Positions 28,343 to 36,857 of a stretch of 64,000 nt of DNA are shown piece by piece. Numbering within the stretch: the stretch's first letter is position 1; each line of letters begins with the position of its first letter. Source of the stretch: Actibacterium naphthalenivorans. Its GTDB lineage: Bacteria; Pseudomonadota; Alphaproteobacteria; Rhodobacterales; Rhodobacteraceae. The position numbers and the translations under genes are program-made. Where the stretch lies: contig NZ_JACIEQ010000001.1 of assembly GCF_014196965.1 (NCBI RefSeq), positions 496,001 through 560,000 on the forward strand. Direction: 5' to 3'. A model generated the notes under the pieces. It had not been told where the DNA came from. It saw only the letters and a program-made list of their open reading frames with translations, and made no database searches.

Positions 28343-28708
28343 ATGTATGGAAAGTCATGGGGAACCGAAACAGAAATGCCCAGATGCGGCTCAATCACCA
28401 AATGGTCCGAACCGGACCGGACCGCTGAAATGATCACCCCGGCGGAAGAAGCCATGGCCCCGTTCCCGGCCGCCACGCTTCGGACACTCACCGACCTCGG
28501 CCTGAGCGATGCCGAGATCGCCCGCTACTTCAACCTTGAAACCCGAGAGATCATGGCGTTTCGCCTGGCTCTGGACAGGCGCAATGGCCCGGTGTCACAC
28601 CGAATGCGCGGGATGACGGGCAGCGCCCGCAACCCGTTCCGGCGCCTGCCGCTTCAGAATATCGAGGGAAAAGGGAACGACGGCCCGCCGCCCTCTCTGA
28701 CCGACTGA
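28343..28708 (+). CDS. Small unknown protein with a helix-turn-helix-like segment
   Basis: 121 residues, not recognised. A strong ribosome site (AGGAGGAGG) precedes the ATG at 28343 by about 8 bases, supporting that start; an internal ATG at 28430 (MITPAEEAM) would also give a good small protein. The middle, TLRTLTDLGLSDAEIARYFNLETREIMAFRLAL (about 47-78), reads like a helix-turn-helix of the sigma-region-4 or Trp-repressor type. The tail is basic then proline rich and looks disordered. Orphan position between the nuclease and the amidohydrolase, convergent with the latter. Possibly a small DNA-binding regulator. Confidence 0.55.
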   Translation: MYGKSWGTETEMPRCGSITKWSEPDRTAEMITPAEEAMAPFPAATLRTLTDLGLSDAEIARYFNLETREIMAFRLALDRRNGPVSHRMRGMTGSARNPFRRLPLQNIEGKGNDGPPPSLTD

Positions 28709-28727
28709 GCCGGGGGCACCGACGGCC

Positions 28728-30083
28728 TCACGATGGCATGAACGGCTTGTCGGCCAGTCGCGCCGCAAGCCTGTTCTGACGTTCCACCGCCAGCGGCAGA
28801 TCGATCGTGCACATCTGCCCGTCGCGCACGATCTGGCGCCCTTCGACGAACAGATCCCGCACGCGGGTCGGCCCCGCCAGCAGCAGCGCGGCCTTGTCCC
28901 AGCTTCCGGCACTTTCCACCCCCGACACATCCCAGATGGCCACATCCGCCCGCTTGCCGATGCTCAACTGCCCGCAATCGGGCCGGCCCAGCACCTCTGC
29001 CCCGCCGCGCGTCGCAATCTCCAGCGCCTCGCACGCGCCCATCGCATCGGCGCCGCGTGACACCCGCTGCAGCAGCATCGCCAGACGCGCCTCCGCCGCC
29101 AGATTTCCACTGTCATTCGATGCCGATCCATCGACACCAAGCCCGACCCGGACGCCCGCGTCGCGCATCGCCCGCACCGGCGCAATGCCCGACCCCAGCC
29201 GGCAGTTGGAACAGGGGCAATGCGCCACGCCCGTGCCCGAACGCGCGAACAGGTCAATCTCGGCCCCGTCCAGCTTGACGCAATGGGCATGCCAGACGTC
29301 GTCGCCCGTCCAGCCCAGATCTTCGGCATATTGCCCGGGGCGGCAGCCGAAGCGGGCCTGCGAATAGGCGATATCCTCGTCATTCTCGGCCAGATGCGTG
29401 TGCAGCCGCACCCCCTTGTCGCGCGCCAGAAGCGCCGCATCGCGCATCAGCGCGCGGCTGACCGTGAAGGGCGAACAGGGCGCAATCCCGACCCGCACCA
29501 TCGCGCCCTCGCGCGCGTCGTGGAAAGCGTCGATAAGGCGGATGCTGTCATCCAGAATGGCCGCCTCGTCCTCGACCAGACCATCCGGCGGCAACCCGCC
29601 CGCGCTTTCGCCGATGCTCATCGCGCCGCGTGTCGGATGAAACCGCAGCCCCACCTGCTGTGCCGCCGCGATCGTGTCATCCACCCGCGCGCCGTTGGGA
29701 TGCAGATACATGTGGTCCGAACTCATGGTGCAGCCCGACAGCGCCAGTTCCGCCAGCCCGACAATGGCCGAGGCATGCACCTCTTCCGGGCCGAAGCGGC
29801 CCCAGATCGGGTACAGCGTCTTCAGCCAGCCGAACAGCAGCGCATCCTGCCCGCCGGGCACCGCCCGCGTCAGGGTCTGGAACAGATGGTGATGCGTATT
29901 CACAAGGCCGGGCGTGACGACACAGCCACGGGCCAGCACGATCTCGGCATCGCCGGGGGCCAGGCCCGGCCCGATCTCGGCCACCTGACCGCCGCGCAGG
30001 CGCAGATCGGCGCCCGAAAGCGCGCGGCGCTGATCGTCCATCGTCAGAATCGTATCGGCATCGCGGATCAGAACATGTGTCAT
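28728..30083 (-). CDS. 8-oxoguanine deaminase-like amidohydrolase
   Basis: 451 residues from MTHVLIRDADTILTMD (ATG at 30083). It belongs to the cytosine/guanine deaminase-related amidohydrolase superfamily: metal motif TPGLVNTHHHLFQTLTRAVPG, HTHLAENDEDI, HAHCVKLDGAEI and VGLGVDGSASNDSGNL give the metal-binding His/Asp set. The HCPCSNCRLGSGIAPV segment and overall length fit the 8-oxoguanine deaminase group rather than atrazine chlorohydrolase. It would deaminate 8-oxoguanine to urate in purine salvage or damage clearance. It is 4 bases after the phosphatase gene, so both are one operon. Confidence 0.82.
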   Translation of the reverse strand: MTHVLIRDADTILTMDDQRRALSGADLRLRGGQVAEIGPGLAPGDAEIVLARGCVVTPGLVNTHHHLFQTLTRAVPGGQDALLFGWLKTLYPIWGRFGPEEVHASAIVGLAELALSGCTMSSDHMYLHPNGARVDDTIAAAQQVGLRFHPTRGAMSIGESAGGLPPDGLVEDEAAILDDSIRLIDAFHDAREGAMVRVGIAPCSPFTVSRALMRDAALLARDKGVRLHTHLAENDEDIAYSQARFGCRPGQYAEDLGWTGDDVWHAHCVKLDGAEIDLFARSGTGVAHCPCSNCRLGSGIAPVRAMRDAGVRVGLGVDGSASNDSGNLAAEARLAMLLQRVSRGADAMGACEALEIATRGGAEVLGRPDCGQLSIGKRADVAIWDVSGVESAGSWDKAALLLAGPTRVRDLFVEGRQIVRDGQMCTIDLPLAVERQNRLAARLADKPFMPS

Positions 30084-30087
30084 CGGA

Positions 30088-30888
30088 TCAGTCTTCGGCC
30101 TTCGAAAGTATGGCCAGAGCCGCGGCAAGCACGGTTTCATTCGCCGCCGCCACGACCCGCCCGCCCGCATGCGCCGGGCCGCCCCGCCAGTTGGTGACGA
30201 TACCGCCCGCAGCCTCGATCACCGCGATCGGGGCGTGGATGTCATAGGGTTGCAGCCCGGCCTCGACCACCAGATCGATCTGCCCCAGCGCCAGCAGCGC
30301 ATAGGCATAGCAATCCATCCCGTAGCGCGTCAGGCGCGTCTGTGCCGAAAGCGCGTGAAAGGCGCGCCCTTCGGCCTCGGTGCCCACTTCGGGAAAGGTG
30401 GTGAACAGGATCGCTTCCGACAGCGGGCGCGGCGCGCGGGTGGCCAGCGGGCGGCTGCCATGGGGGCTGTCCAGCCGCGCCTCGCCCAGCCCGCCGACAA
30501 AGCGCTCGCCCGTCCAGGGCTGGTCGATGATGCCGAACCGCGGGCCGTCCGCGTCGGAGGCGGCGATCAGCACCCCCCATGTGGGCGTGCCGGAAAGATA
30601 GGCGCGGGTGCCGTCGATCGGATCCAGCACCCAGGTCAGGCCGCTGGTTCCGGCGGTCGGCCCCATCTCTTCGCCCAGAACCGCGTCTTCGGGGCGGCGA
30701 CGCGCCAGTTCGGCGCGCATCGCCCGTTCGGCGGCACGGTCGGCGACGGTGACGGGATCGAACCCGCCATCGGCCTTGTTTTCGATGTTCAGCCCGGCCC
30801 CGCGGAAATAGGCCAGCGTTTCGACACGCGCAACATCGGCCACGGCATGGGCCGTGGCGATCAGCGTGTCACGATTGATATCCTGCAT
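30088..30888 (-). CDS. Inositol-monophosphatase family phosphatase (HisN-like)
   Basis: 266 residues from MQDINRDTLIATAH (ATG at 30888). The Mg-binding motifs are GEEMG, WVLDPIDGTRAYLSG and YDIHAPIAVIEAAGG. Family members include inositol monophosphatase, CysQ and the histidinol-phosphatase HisN; the short active-site loops resemble HisN-type proteins common in alphaproteobacteria. Role in histidine synthesis is therefore likely but not certain. Overlaps no gene; followed after 4 bases by the amidohydrolase. Confidence 0.83.
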   Translation of the reverse strand: MQDINRDTLIATAHAVADVARVETLAYFRGAGLNIENKADGGFDPVTVADRAAERAMRAELARRRPEDAVLGEEMGPTAGTSGLTWVLDPIDGTRAYLSGTPTWGVLIAASDADGPRFGIIDQPWTGERFVGGLGEARLDSPHGSRPLATRAPRPLSEAILFTTFPEVGTEAEGRAFHALSAQTRLTRYGMDCYAYALLALGQIDLVVEAGLQPYDIHAPIAVIEAAGGIVTNWRGGPAHAGGRVVAAANETVLAAALAILSKAED

Positions 30889-30972
30889 CGAAGGTCCCGG
30901 CATTTCAGGCGGGTGATTTCCGCTCTGTTCCTGCGGCGGTACCCTGCCAATGCCTTGGGCGTCAACCCGATC

Positions 30973-31344
30973 TCACGCCGCGTCGCTGAGGACGCGGGCA
31001 AGTTCGAACAGGCGGCGGCGCTGATTTTCGGGGATCGCGTAGTAAGAGCGAACCAGTTCCAGCGCTTCCTTGTCGCTCAGAATGTCGGCGGGGGCTGTGC
31101 CCGCTTCGATGTCATCCGCGTGCTTTTGTCCCAGCCCTTCGAAGAAGAAGCTGACGGGAACCTCGAGCGCATCGGCGATATCCCAAAGCCGGGAGGCGCT
31201 GACACGGTTCATTCCCGTTTCGTATTTCTGAATCTGCTGGAATTTGATTCCAACACGTTCAGCAAGTTGCTGTTGGGTCATACCCACCATCCAGCGACGG
31301 TGGCGTATGCGTTTGCCGACATGAACGTCAACGGGGTGTTTCAT
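30973..31344 (-). CDS. XRE-family transcriptional regulator
   Basis: 123 residues. A Cro/C1-type helix-turn-helix fills the N-terminal half (VGKRIRHRRWMVGMTQQQLAERVGIKFQQIQKYETG, then NRVSASRLWDIADALEVPVSFFFEG). The C-terminal third (about 80-123) is a helical tail, LSDKEALELVRSYYAIPENQRRRLFELARVL, probably for oligomerisation. Such short single-HTH regulators are widespread in Rhodobacterales, but their targets are mostly unknown. It is unusual that the gene has a consensus sigma-54 promoter 29 bases upstream of the ATG. This ties its expression to nitrogen, motility or another enhancer-dependent programme. Confidence 0.9.
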   Translation of the reverse strand: MKHPVDVHVGKRIRHRRWMVGMTQQQLAERVGIKFQQIQKYETGMNRVSASRLWDIADALEVPVSFFFEGLGQKHADDIEAGTAPADILSDKEALELVRSYYAIPENQRRRLFELARVLSDAA

Positions 31345-31372
31345 GGTCGCACTCCTCTTTTGAGAAAAGTAA

Positions 31373-31387
31373 GCAATTATTGTGCCA
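31373..31387 (-). promoter_or_regulatory. Sigma-54 promoter of the XRE regulator
   Basis: Minus-strand sequence TGGCAC-AATAA-TTGC is an exact -24/-12 consensus, 29 bases upstream of the XRE start. The gap 31345-31653 holds no other gene. Upstream are two direct repeats TTAAATCC at 31425 and 31449 (24 bases apart), possible enhancer half-sites. No TGT-N10-ACA NifA site was found. Confidence 0.85.
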
Positions 31388-31540
31388 AGTCCATACGGAA
31401 CGCACGGCCAGCATCGAAACGCCGTTAAATCCCTGTTATTCAGTCACTTTAAATCCATCACCACGCAGATGCAGAAATTCGGCCCACTTATCCCGCCGGA
31501 AGTTTCGCAAAGATGGAATACTCCTTTGGCGTGTTTTTCA

Positions 31541-31562
31541 TTTTGCAATGCACTTTGCAAAA
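31541..31562. promoter_or_regulatory. Symmetric TTTTGCA-N8-TGCAAAA element before the quinone oxidoreductase
   Basis: A perfect 7-base inverted repeat with an 8-base spacer; TTTGCAA also occurs twice in direct orientation with a 12-base period. Tandem TTTGCAA elements are known operators of the short-chain acyl-CoA regulators of the RamB/PccR/MccR family in Rhodobacter relatives. That link is a resemblance, not proof. Confidence 0.45.
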
Positions 31563-31653
31563 CCCTGACCCTGGCAAGCTGCGCTTTACGTTATTCCGAA
31601 ATCTGGCAAGAATGGCCGCCCGGCGATCCGGCCGGCCCCGGAGGAGGATTGAT

Positions 31654-32616
31654 TTGCGTGCCTTTCAGATCGAAAAAACCGGCCAAGCCCCGCGCCTGAC
31701 GCACTGTGCCATACCACAACCGCAGGCAGATACCGTCTTGATCCGGATCGCGGCCTGTGGGCTGAATTTCGCCGACCTTCTGATGATCGAGGGGAAGTAC
31801 CAGGAAAAGCCGCCGCTGCCCGCGACCCTCGGGCTGGAACTGGCCGGAACGGTCGAATCGTTGGGGCCCGATGCCGACCCGTCGCTTTTGGGGCGTCGGG
31901 TGGCGGTCTACGCCGGCTCGGGCGGGCTGGCCGATTACGGCTGCTTCCCGGCCGATCGCTGCGTGCCCCTGCCCGACAGCATGGGCGTCGAAGAGGCCGC
32001 GGCCTTTCAGATCGCCTATGGCACCTCGCATGTGGCGCTGGACCACAAGGCGCGGCTGCAACCCGGCGAAACGCTTCTGGTGCTGGGGGCGGCGGGCGGC
32101 GTCGGGCTGACGGCCGTGGAGATCGGCAAGCTGATGGGCGCGCGCGTGATTGCCTGCGCGCGCGGCGCCGACAAGCTGGCGGCCGCGAAAGCGGCGGGCG
32201 CTGATCACCTGATCGACAGCGAGACCGAGGATCTGCGCATGGCGGTAAAGGCCCTGGGCGGCGCGGATGTCGTCTATGATCCTGTCGGCGGCGATCAGTT
32301 CAAGGCCGCCTTCCGCGCCTGCAATCCCGAGGCGCGGATCATCGTCATCGGCTTTGCCAGCGGCGAGGTTCCGCAGATTTCGGCCAACCACCTGCTGGTG
32401 AAGAATATTTCCGTCATCGGCCTGTACTGGGGCGGCTACATGGCGTTCCGCCCCGAGGTGCTGACCGGCAGCATGGCCACGCTGTTCGGCTGGCACGCCG
32501 CCGGGCGACTGAAGCCGCATATCAGCCACGTCCTGCCGCTGGAACGCGCCGCCGAGGCACTGGAGCTTCTGCGCGGCCGGAAATCCACCGGCAAGGTCGT
32601 GGTGACGATGCTCTGA
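31654..32616 (+). CDS. NADPH:quinone oxidoreductase-family (MDR zinc-independent) protein
   Basis: 320 residues from a TTG at 31654, preceded by a strong GGAGGAGGA site; an in-frame ATG at 31513 would add a 47-residue segment with no family likeness. The medium-chain reductase fold shows GLNFADLLMIEGKYQ, PATLGLELAGTV and the NADPH-binding VLGAAGGVGLTAVEIGKLMGARVIA. No structural zinc cysteines are present, as in quinone oxidoreductases. It probably reduces quinones or enoyl-type substrates with NADPH. It is convergent with the UPF0173 gene, 10 bases apart. Confidence 0.88.
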   Translation: MRAFQIEKTGQAPRLTHCAIPQPQADTVLIRIAACGLNFADLLMIEGKYQEKPPLPATLGLELAGTVESLGPDADPSLLGRRVAVYAGSGGLADYGCFPADRCVPLPDSMGVEEAAAFQIAYGTSHVALDHKARLQPGETLLVLGAAGGVGLTAVEIGKLMGARVIACARGADKLAAAKAAGADHLIDSETEDLRMAVKALGGADVVYDPVGGDQFKAAFRACNPEARIIVIGFASGEVPQISANHLLVKNISVIGLYWGGYMAFRPEVLTGSMATLFGWHAAGRLKPHISHVLPLERAAEALELLRGRKSTGKVVVTML

Positions 32617-32626
32617 ACCCGGCGGC

Positions 32627-33319
32627 TCAGAACGTCATCGGCTCCATCACCTCGGGCTCGATCACGTCCACCTCGGGCAGGTTGTCCTTCATCACCGCCG
32701 CCGACTGCTCGAGCAGGGGGAAGGTGCGATAGTGGCAGGGGATGATCGTCTTGAAGTTGAAAAACGTCTTCGCGGCATAGGCGGCGCGGCGCATGTCCAT
32801 GGTGAAATGCCCGCCGGCGCACAGGATGCCGATCTCGGGCGCGTGCAGATCGTTGAACACCTTCATGTCGGCCATCACATCGGTATCGCCCGACACATAA
32901 ACCGTCCGCCCGCCATGGGCGATCATGAAGCCCGCCTCGGAGCCGGTATAGATCGGCTCGTTCGCGCCGGAGATCGACGAGGAATGCACCGCGTTCACCA
33001 TCGTCACGCTGACATCGCCCAGCGCGATGGTCCCGCCCTTGTTGAAGCCGACGGTCTTGACGTTCTCCTGCTCGGACCACCAGGTCATCAGATCGTAGAT
33101 CCCCACCAGCGGCGCATCCAGCTCGCGCGACAGCGGCAGCGCGTCGCCGGTGTGGTCGCCATGGCCGTGGGTGATCAGGATGTGGGTCGTGCCGGCGATG
33201 GCCTCGGCCCGCCGGGCCTCAGGGAACATCGGGTTGCCGGTCAGCCATGGGTCGATCAACAACACCTGATCACCGATCTCCATGCGAAAGCCGGAATGGC
33301 CCAACCACGTAATTTTCAT
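32627..33319 (-). CDS. UPF0173 metal-dependent hydrolase
   Basis: 230 residues from MKITWLGHSGFRMEIGD (ATG at 33319). This is a short metallo-beta-lactamase fold with HGHGDHTGDA (the HxHxDH motif), VSGDTDVMADM and CAGGHFTMDM, all typical of UPF0173. The natural substrate is unknown. The frame is open to 33664 but that part crosses the divergent ceramidase-like gene. It ends 10 bases from the quinone oxidoreductase stop (convergent). Confidence 0.9.
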   Translation of the reverse strand: MKITWLGHSGFRMEIGDQVLLIDPWLTGNPMFPEARRAEAIAGTTHILITHGHGDHTGDALPLSRELDAPLVGIYDLMTWWSEQENVKTVGFNKGGTIALGDVSVTMVNAVHSSSISGANEPIYTGSEAGFMIAHGGRTVYVSGDTDVMADMKVFNDLHAPEIGILCAGGHFTMDMRRAAYAAKTFFNFKTIIPCHYRTFPLLEQSAAVMKDNLPEVDVIEPEVMEPMTF

Positions 33320-33373
33320 GTCGCTCTCCCTGTCTGTCTGGGGCAAGCTTAGCAAAGCGGAGGGCATTGTCAC

Positions 33374-34027
33374 ATGAATTGGGCGCAACAGGTTGACGCA
33401 TATTGCGAGCGGGTCGATGCCACCTTCTGGGCCGAGCCTGTCAACGCGCTGACGAACGCCGCCTTCGTGATCGCGGCGCTGATCATGTGGCGGCGGATCG
33501 GCGCCGGAAAACTGCCGCTGGCGCGGGCACTGACCGGCGTGCTGGCGGTGATCGGGGTGGGCTCGTTCCTGTTCCACACCTATGCGACGGCGTGGTCCTC
33601 GATGGCGGATGTGCTGCCGATTCTCGGTTTCATCCTGCTCTATCTCTACACGGCGAACCGGCATTTCTGGAACCTGGCGACCTGGCCCGCCCTCGGGCTG
33701 ACCGCGCTGTTCATTCCCTTCGCGGCGGCGACGGTGCCGCTTTTCGCCCGCCTGCCCTGGCTCGGCTCGTCGGCCAGCTATGCGCCGGTGCCGCTTCTGA
33801 TCGCGATCTATGCGGTCTTGCTGCGCCGCCGCGCCCCCGGCACCGCGCGCGGGCTGGCCATCGGCGCAGCGCTGCTGATCGTCTCGCTGACGTTCCGCAC
33901 GCTCGACATGCCGCTATGCGCCGCCTGGCCTCTGGGCACGCATTTCATGTGGCATATCCTCAACGCCGCCATGCTGGGCTGGATGATCGAGGTCTATCGC
34001 CGCCACCGCGCCGTGCCTCAGGCCTGA
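33374..34027 (+). CDS. Ceramidase/CREST-family membrane hydrolase
   Basis: 217 residues with about six or seven TM segments. The CREST-superfamily catalytic set is visible: GSFLFHTYATAWSSMADVLPI (Ser, His and Asp) and GTHFMWHILNA (two His). The protein starts MNWAQQVDAYCERVDATFWAEP, where the cytosolic E-PxNA motif is also typical of the alkaline ceramidase group. Bacterial members may act on sphingolipid-like or other amide/ester lipids, so the substrate is open. It overlaps the convergent purU end by 10 bases. Confidence 0.8.
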   Translation: MNWAQQVDAYCERVDATFWAEPVNALTNAAFVIAALIMWRRIGAGKLPLARALTGVLAVIGVGSFLFHTYATAWSSMADVLPILGFILLYLYTANRHFWNLATWPALGLTALFIPFAAATVPLFARLPWLGSSASYAPVPLLIAIYAVLLRRRAPGTARGLAIGAALLIVSLTFRTLDMPLCAAWPLGTHFMWHILNAAMLGWMIEVYRRHRAVPQA

Positions 34028-34878
34028 GAGAACACGATCGTCTTGGCGCCATTGGGCAGCACCCGCCCCTGAAGATGCAGCCGCACCGCGCGCGCCAGTA
34101 CCCGGCTTTCGATATCGCGCCCCACCGCCACGTAATCCTCGGCCGTCAGGGCATGGCTGACGCGCTCTGTCTCCTGCTCGATAATCGGGCCTTCGTCCAG
34201 ATCGGCGGTCACGTAATGCGCGGTCGCCCCGATCAGCTTGACCCCGCGCTCATGCGCCTGGTGATAGGGCTTTGCCCCCTTGAACGAGGGCAGGAAGGAA
34301 TGGTGGATGTTGATGATCCGGCCCGCAAGCCGCTTGCTCAGATCGTTCGACAGCACCTGCATGTAGCGCGCCAGCACCACCAGTTCGGCCCCCGTCTCCT
34401 CGACCAGCGCCAGCAGCCTGGCTTCCTGCGCCGGCTTGGTTTCCTTCGTCACCGGCCAATGGTGATAGGCGATCCCCTCGTTCTCGGCGGCGCGGCGCGC
34501 GTCCTCGTGGTTGGAGACGATGGCCATCACCTCGGCCTTCAGCCAGCCGACCTTGATCTGGTAAAGAAGATGCAACAACGCATGGTCGAATTTCGACACC
34601 ATCAGAATGATCTTCGGCACCCGCCCGGCGTCCACGATCTGCGCATCCATGTCATAGGCGGTGATCACCGGCGCCAGCCGCGCGCGCAGCTCATCTGCAT
34701 CGTCGCGGCCGTCGGTGGCGAAGGTCAGTCGCATGAAGAACATGTTGTTTTCGGGATCACGGAACTGATTGCTCTCCAGAATGTTCCCTCCCAGCGCCGA
34801 CACCGCACCCGACACCGCCGCCACGATGCCGCGCTTGTCGTCGCATTTGAGCGTAAGGATGAAACTGTGATCTGACAT
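34018..34878 (-). CDS. purU: Formyltetrahydrofolate deformylase
   Basis: 286 residues from MSDHSFILTLKCDDKRG (ATG at 34878). An N-terminal ACT domain (about 5-85) is followed by the formyltransferase-like hydrolase domain with NIHHSFLPSFKGAKPYHQAHERGVK (written in part: NIHHSFLPSF) and TADLDEGPIIEQ, the conserved Asn, His and Asp catalytic set. It releases formate from 10-formyl-THF and balances one-carbon pools. A much longer open frame upstream, antisense to gatCA, is not coding. Confidence 0.92.
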   Translation of the reverse strand: MSDHSFILTLKCDDKRGIVAAVSGAVSALGGNILESNQFRDPENNMFFMRLTFATDGRDDADELRARLAPVITAYDMDAQIVDAGRVPKIILMVSKFDHALLHLLYQIKVGWLKAEVMAIVSNHEDARRAAENEGIAYHHWPVTKETKPAQEARLLALVEETGAELVVLARYMQVLSNDLSKRLAGRIINIHHSFLPSFKGAKPYHQAHERGVKLIGATAHYVTADLDEGPIIEQETERVSHALTAEDYVAVGRDIESRVLARAVRLHLQGRVLPNGAKTIVFSQA

Positions 34879-35047
34879 TTCGGGGCCTCTGGATGGGTTC
34901 TGCCGGTATTTCGGCATTCCTAGCGGTGCGCCCCAACCTCTTCCAGCCCTTTCCCGGCACCTTTGCCCCCATCCGCGACACCGGCGGCTTGCAGCCCGCC
35001 CCGCGCGGCGATAAACCCATGCGCGACCTCTTGAACGGAGCAAACCC

Positions 35048-35335
35048 ATGTCCATCGACATCGACACCGCCCGCCGCGTCGCCCATCTGGCGCGCATCAG
35101 CGTGGATGAGAACGACCTGCCCGCGCTGGCTGGCGAGCTTTCGCAGATCCTGACCTTCATGGAGCAGCTCAACGAGGTCGATATCGACGGGGTGGAACCG
35201 ATGACCAGCGTCACGCCGATGCGGCTGAAACGGCGCGAAGACGTGGTGACGGACGGAAACATGCAAGACAAGATCCTGTCCAACGCGCCCGATGCGCGCG
35301 AGGGCTTCTTTGCGGTGCCGAAGGTGGTTGAATAA
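35048..35335 (+). CDS. gatC: Asp/Glu-tRNA amidotransferase subunit C
   Basis: 95 residues. The GatC pattern is clear: [35 protein letters not shown] followed by [14 protein letters not shown] and the C-terminal VPKVVE. It holds GatA and GatB together in the tRNA-dependent amidation of Glu-tRNA(Gln) or Asp-tRNA(Asn). Its stop (TAA) shares a base with the gatA ATG, so the two are coupled. gatB is not in the window. Confidence 0.95.
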   Translation: MSIDIDTARRVAHLARISVDENDLPALAGELSQILTFMEQLNEVDIDGVEPMTSVTPMRLKRREDVVTDGNMQDKILSNAPDAREGFFAVPKVVE

Positions 35336-36822
35336 TGAGCGAACTTTCGAAACTGACCATCAGCGCCGCCCGCGACGCGATGCGCGCCGGCGATGTCACA
35401 TCGGCCGAGATCACCGAGGCCTGCCTGACCGAGATCGAGGCCGCAGACGCGCTGGGCGCCTTCGTTCACAAGACCCCCGAGATCGCGCTGGCCCAGGCCA
35501 AGGCCGCCGACGCGCGGATCAAGGCGGGCGACGCGCCCGCCATGTGCGGCATCCCGCTGGGCATCAAGGATCTGTTCTGCACCCGGGGCGTGCCCTCGCA
35601 GGCGGCCAGCCGCATCCTGGAAGGCTTCCGCCCGGAATACGAATCGACCGTCTCGCAGAACCTGTGGGACAATGGCGCGGTGATGCTGGGCAAGCTGAAC
35701 ATGGACGAATTCGCCATGGGATCGTCCAATGAAACCAGCGCCTACGGCAATGCCGTGAACCCATGGCGGCGCGGCAATGATGATACCGCCCTGACCCCCG
35801 GCGGCTCGTCCGGCGGCTCGGCCTCCGCCGTTGCGGCCGATCTGTGCCTTGCCGCCACCGGCACCGATACCGGCGGCTCGATCCGTCAGCCCGCCGCCTT
35901 TGTCGGCATCACCGGGCTGAAACCCACCTATGGCCGTTGTTCGCGCTGGGGCGTGGTGGCCTTCGCCTCTTCGCTGGATCAGGCCGGGCCGATGACCAAA
36001 ACCGTGCGCGACGCCGCGATCATGCTGCAGGCCATGGCCGGGCACGACCCCAAGGACAGCACCAGCGCCAAATTGCCCCTGCCCGATTTCGAGGCCGCCC
36101 TGACCGGCGACATCCGCGGCAAGAAGATCGGCATCCCGCGCGAATACCGCATGGACGGCATGCCCCAAGAGATCGAAAGCCTCTGGCACCAGGGCGCCGA
36201 GATGATGCGCGATGCGGGCGCCGAGATCGTCGATATCTCTCTGCCGCACACCAAATACGCGTTGCCCGCCTATTACGTGATCGCGCCGGCCGAGGCGTCT
36301 TCGAACCTCGCCCGGTATGACGGGGTGCGCTACGGCCACCGCGCGACGCTGGCGCAGGGCGACGGCATCACCCAGATGTATGAAAAGACCCGCGCCCAGG
36401 GATTCGGCCACGAGGTGCAGCGCCGGGTGATGATCGGCACCTATGTGCTGTCGGCGGGCTTTTATGACGCCTATTACAACCGCGCGCGCAAGGTGCGGAC
36501 CCTGATCAAGAAGGACTTCGACGATGTCTTCGCCACCGGCATCGACGCGATCCTGACGCCGGCCACGCCCTCGGCCGCCTTCGGCCTGGGCGAGATGGCA
36601 GAGGCCGATCCGGTGCAGATGTACCTGAACGATGTGTTCACGGTCACCGTCAACCTTGCCGGGCTGCCGGGTATCGCGGTGCCCGCCGGGCTCGACAAAT
36701 CCGGCCTGCCGCTGGGGCTTCAGCTGATCGGGCGCCCCTGGCAGGAAGACGCGCTGTTGAACACGGCCTATGCGCTGGAGACCGCCGCCGGCTTTGTTTC
36801 CAAACCGGTGAAATGGTGGTAA
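35335..36822 (+). CDS. gatA: Asp/Glu-tRNA amidotransferase subunit A
   Basis: 495 residues. The amidase signature with the Ser-cisSer-Lys triad is present: Lys in GIKDLFC, and [17 protein letters not shown] with [15 protein letters not shown]. It deaminates glutamine and channels ammonia to misacylated tRNA. It directly follows gatC. The end of the gene overlaps an in-frame start for the next gene at 36813, but the real next start is at 36858. Confidence 0.97.
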   Translation: MSELSKLTISAARDAMRAGDVTSAEITEACLTEIEAADALGAFVHKTPEIALAQAKAADARIKAGDAPAMCGIPLGIKDLFCTRGVPSQAASRILEGFRPEYESTVSQNLWDNGAVMLGKLNMDEFAMGSSNETSAYGNAVNPWRRGNDDTALTPGGSSGGSASAVAADLCLAATGTDTGGSIRQPAAFVGITGLKPTYGRCSRWGVVAFASSLDQAGPMTKTVRDAAIMLQAMAGHDPKDSTSAKLPLPDFEAALTGDIRGKKIGIPREYRMDGMPQEIESLWHQGAEMMRDAGAEIVDISLPHTKYALPAYYVIAPAEASSNLARYDGVRYGHRATLAQGDGITQMYEKTRAQGFGHEVQRRVMIGTYVLSAGFYDAYYNRARKVRTLIKKDFDDVFATGIDAILTPATPSAAFGLGEMAEADPVQMYLNDVFTVTVNLAGLPGIAVPAGLDKSGLPLGLQLIGRPWQEDALLNTAYALETAAGFVSKPVKWW

Positions 36823-36857
36823 AACCCGAAAAAATTCGTAAAGAGCAGGATCTTGTG

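Noticed and set aside
28009-28491. A 160-codon minus-strand frame in the region upstream of the nuclease
   Set aside because: No ribosome site, no domain and overlap with the better supported plus-strand gene at 28343.
34879-36411. Upstream extension of purU across gatC and gatA on the opposite strand
   Set aside because: The extension has no family likeness, and family alignment and ribosome-site position favour the ATG at 34878.
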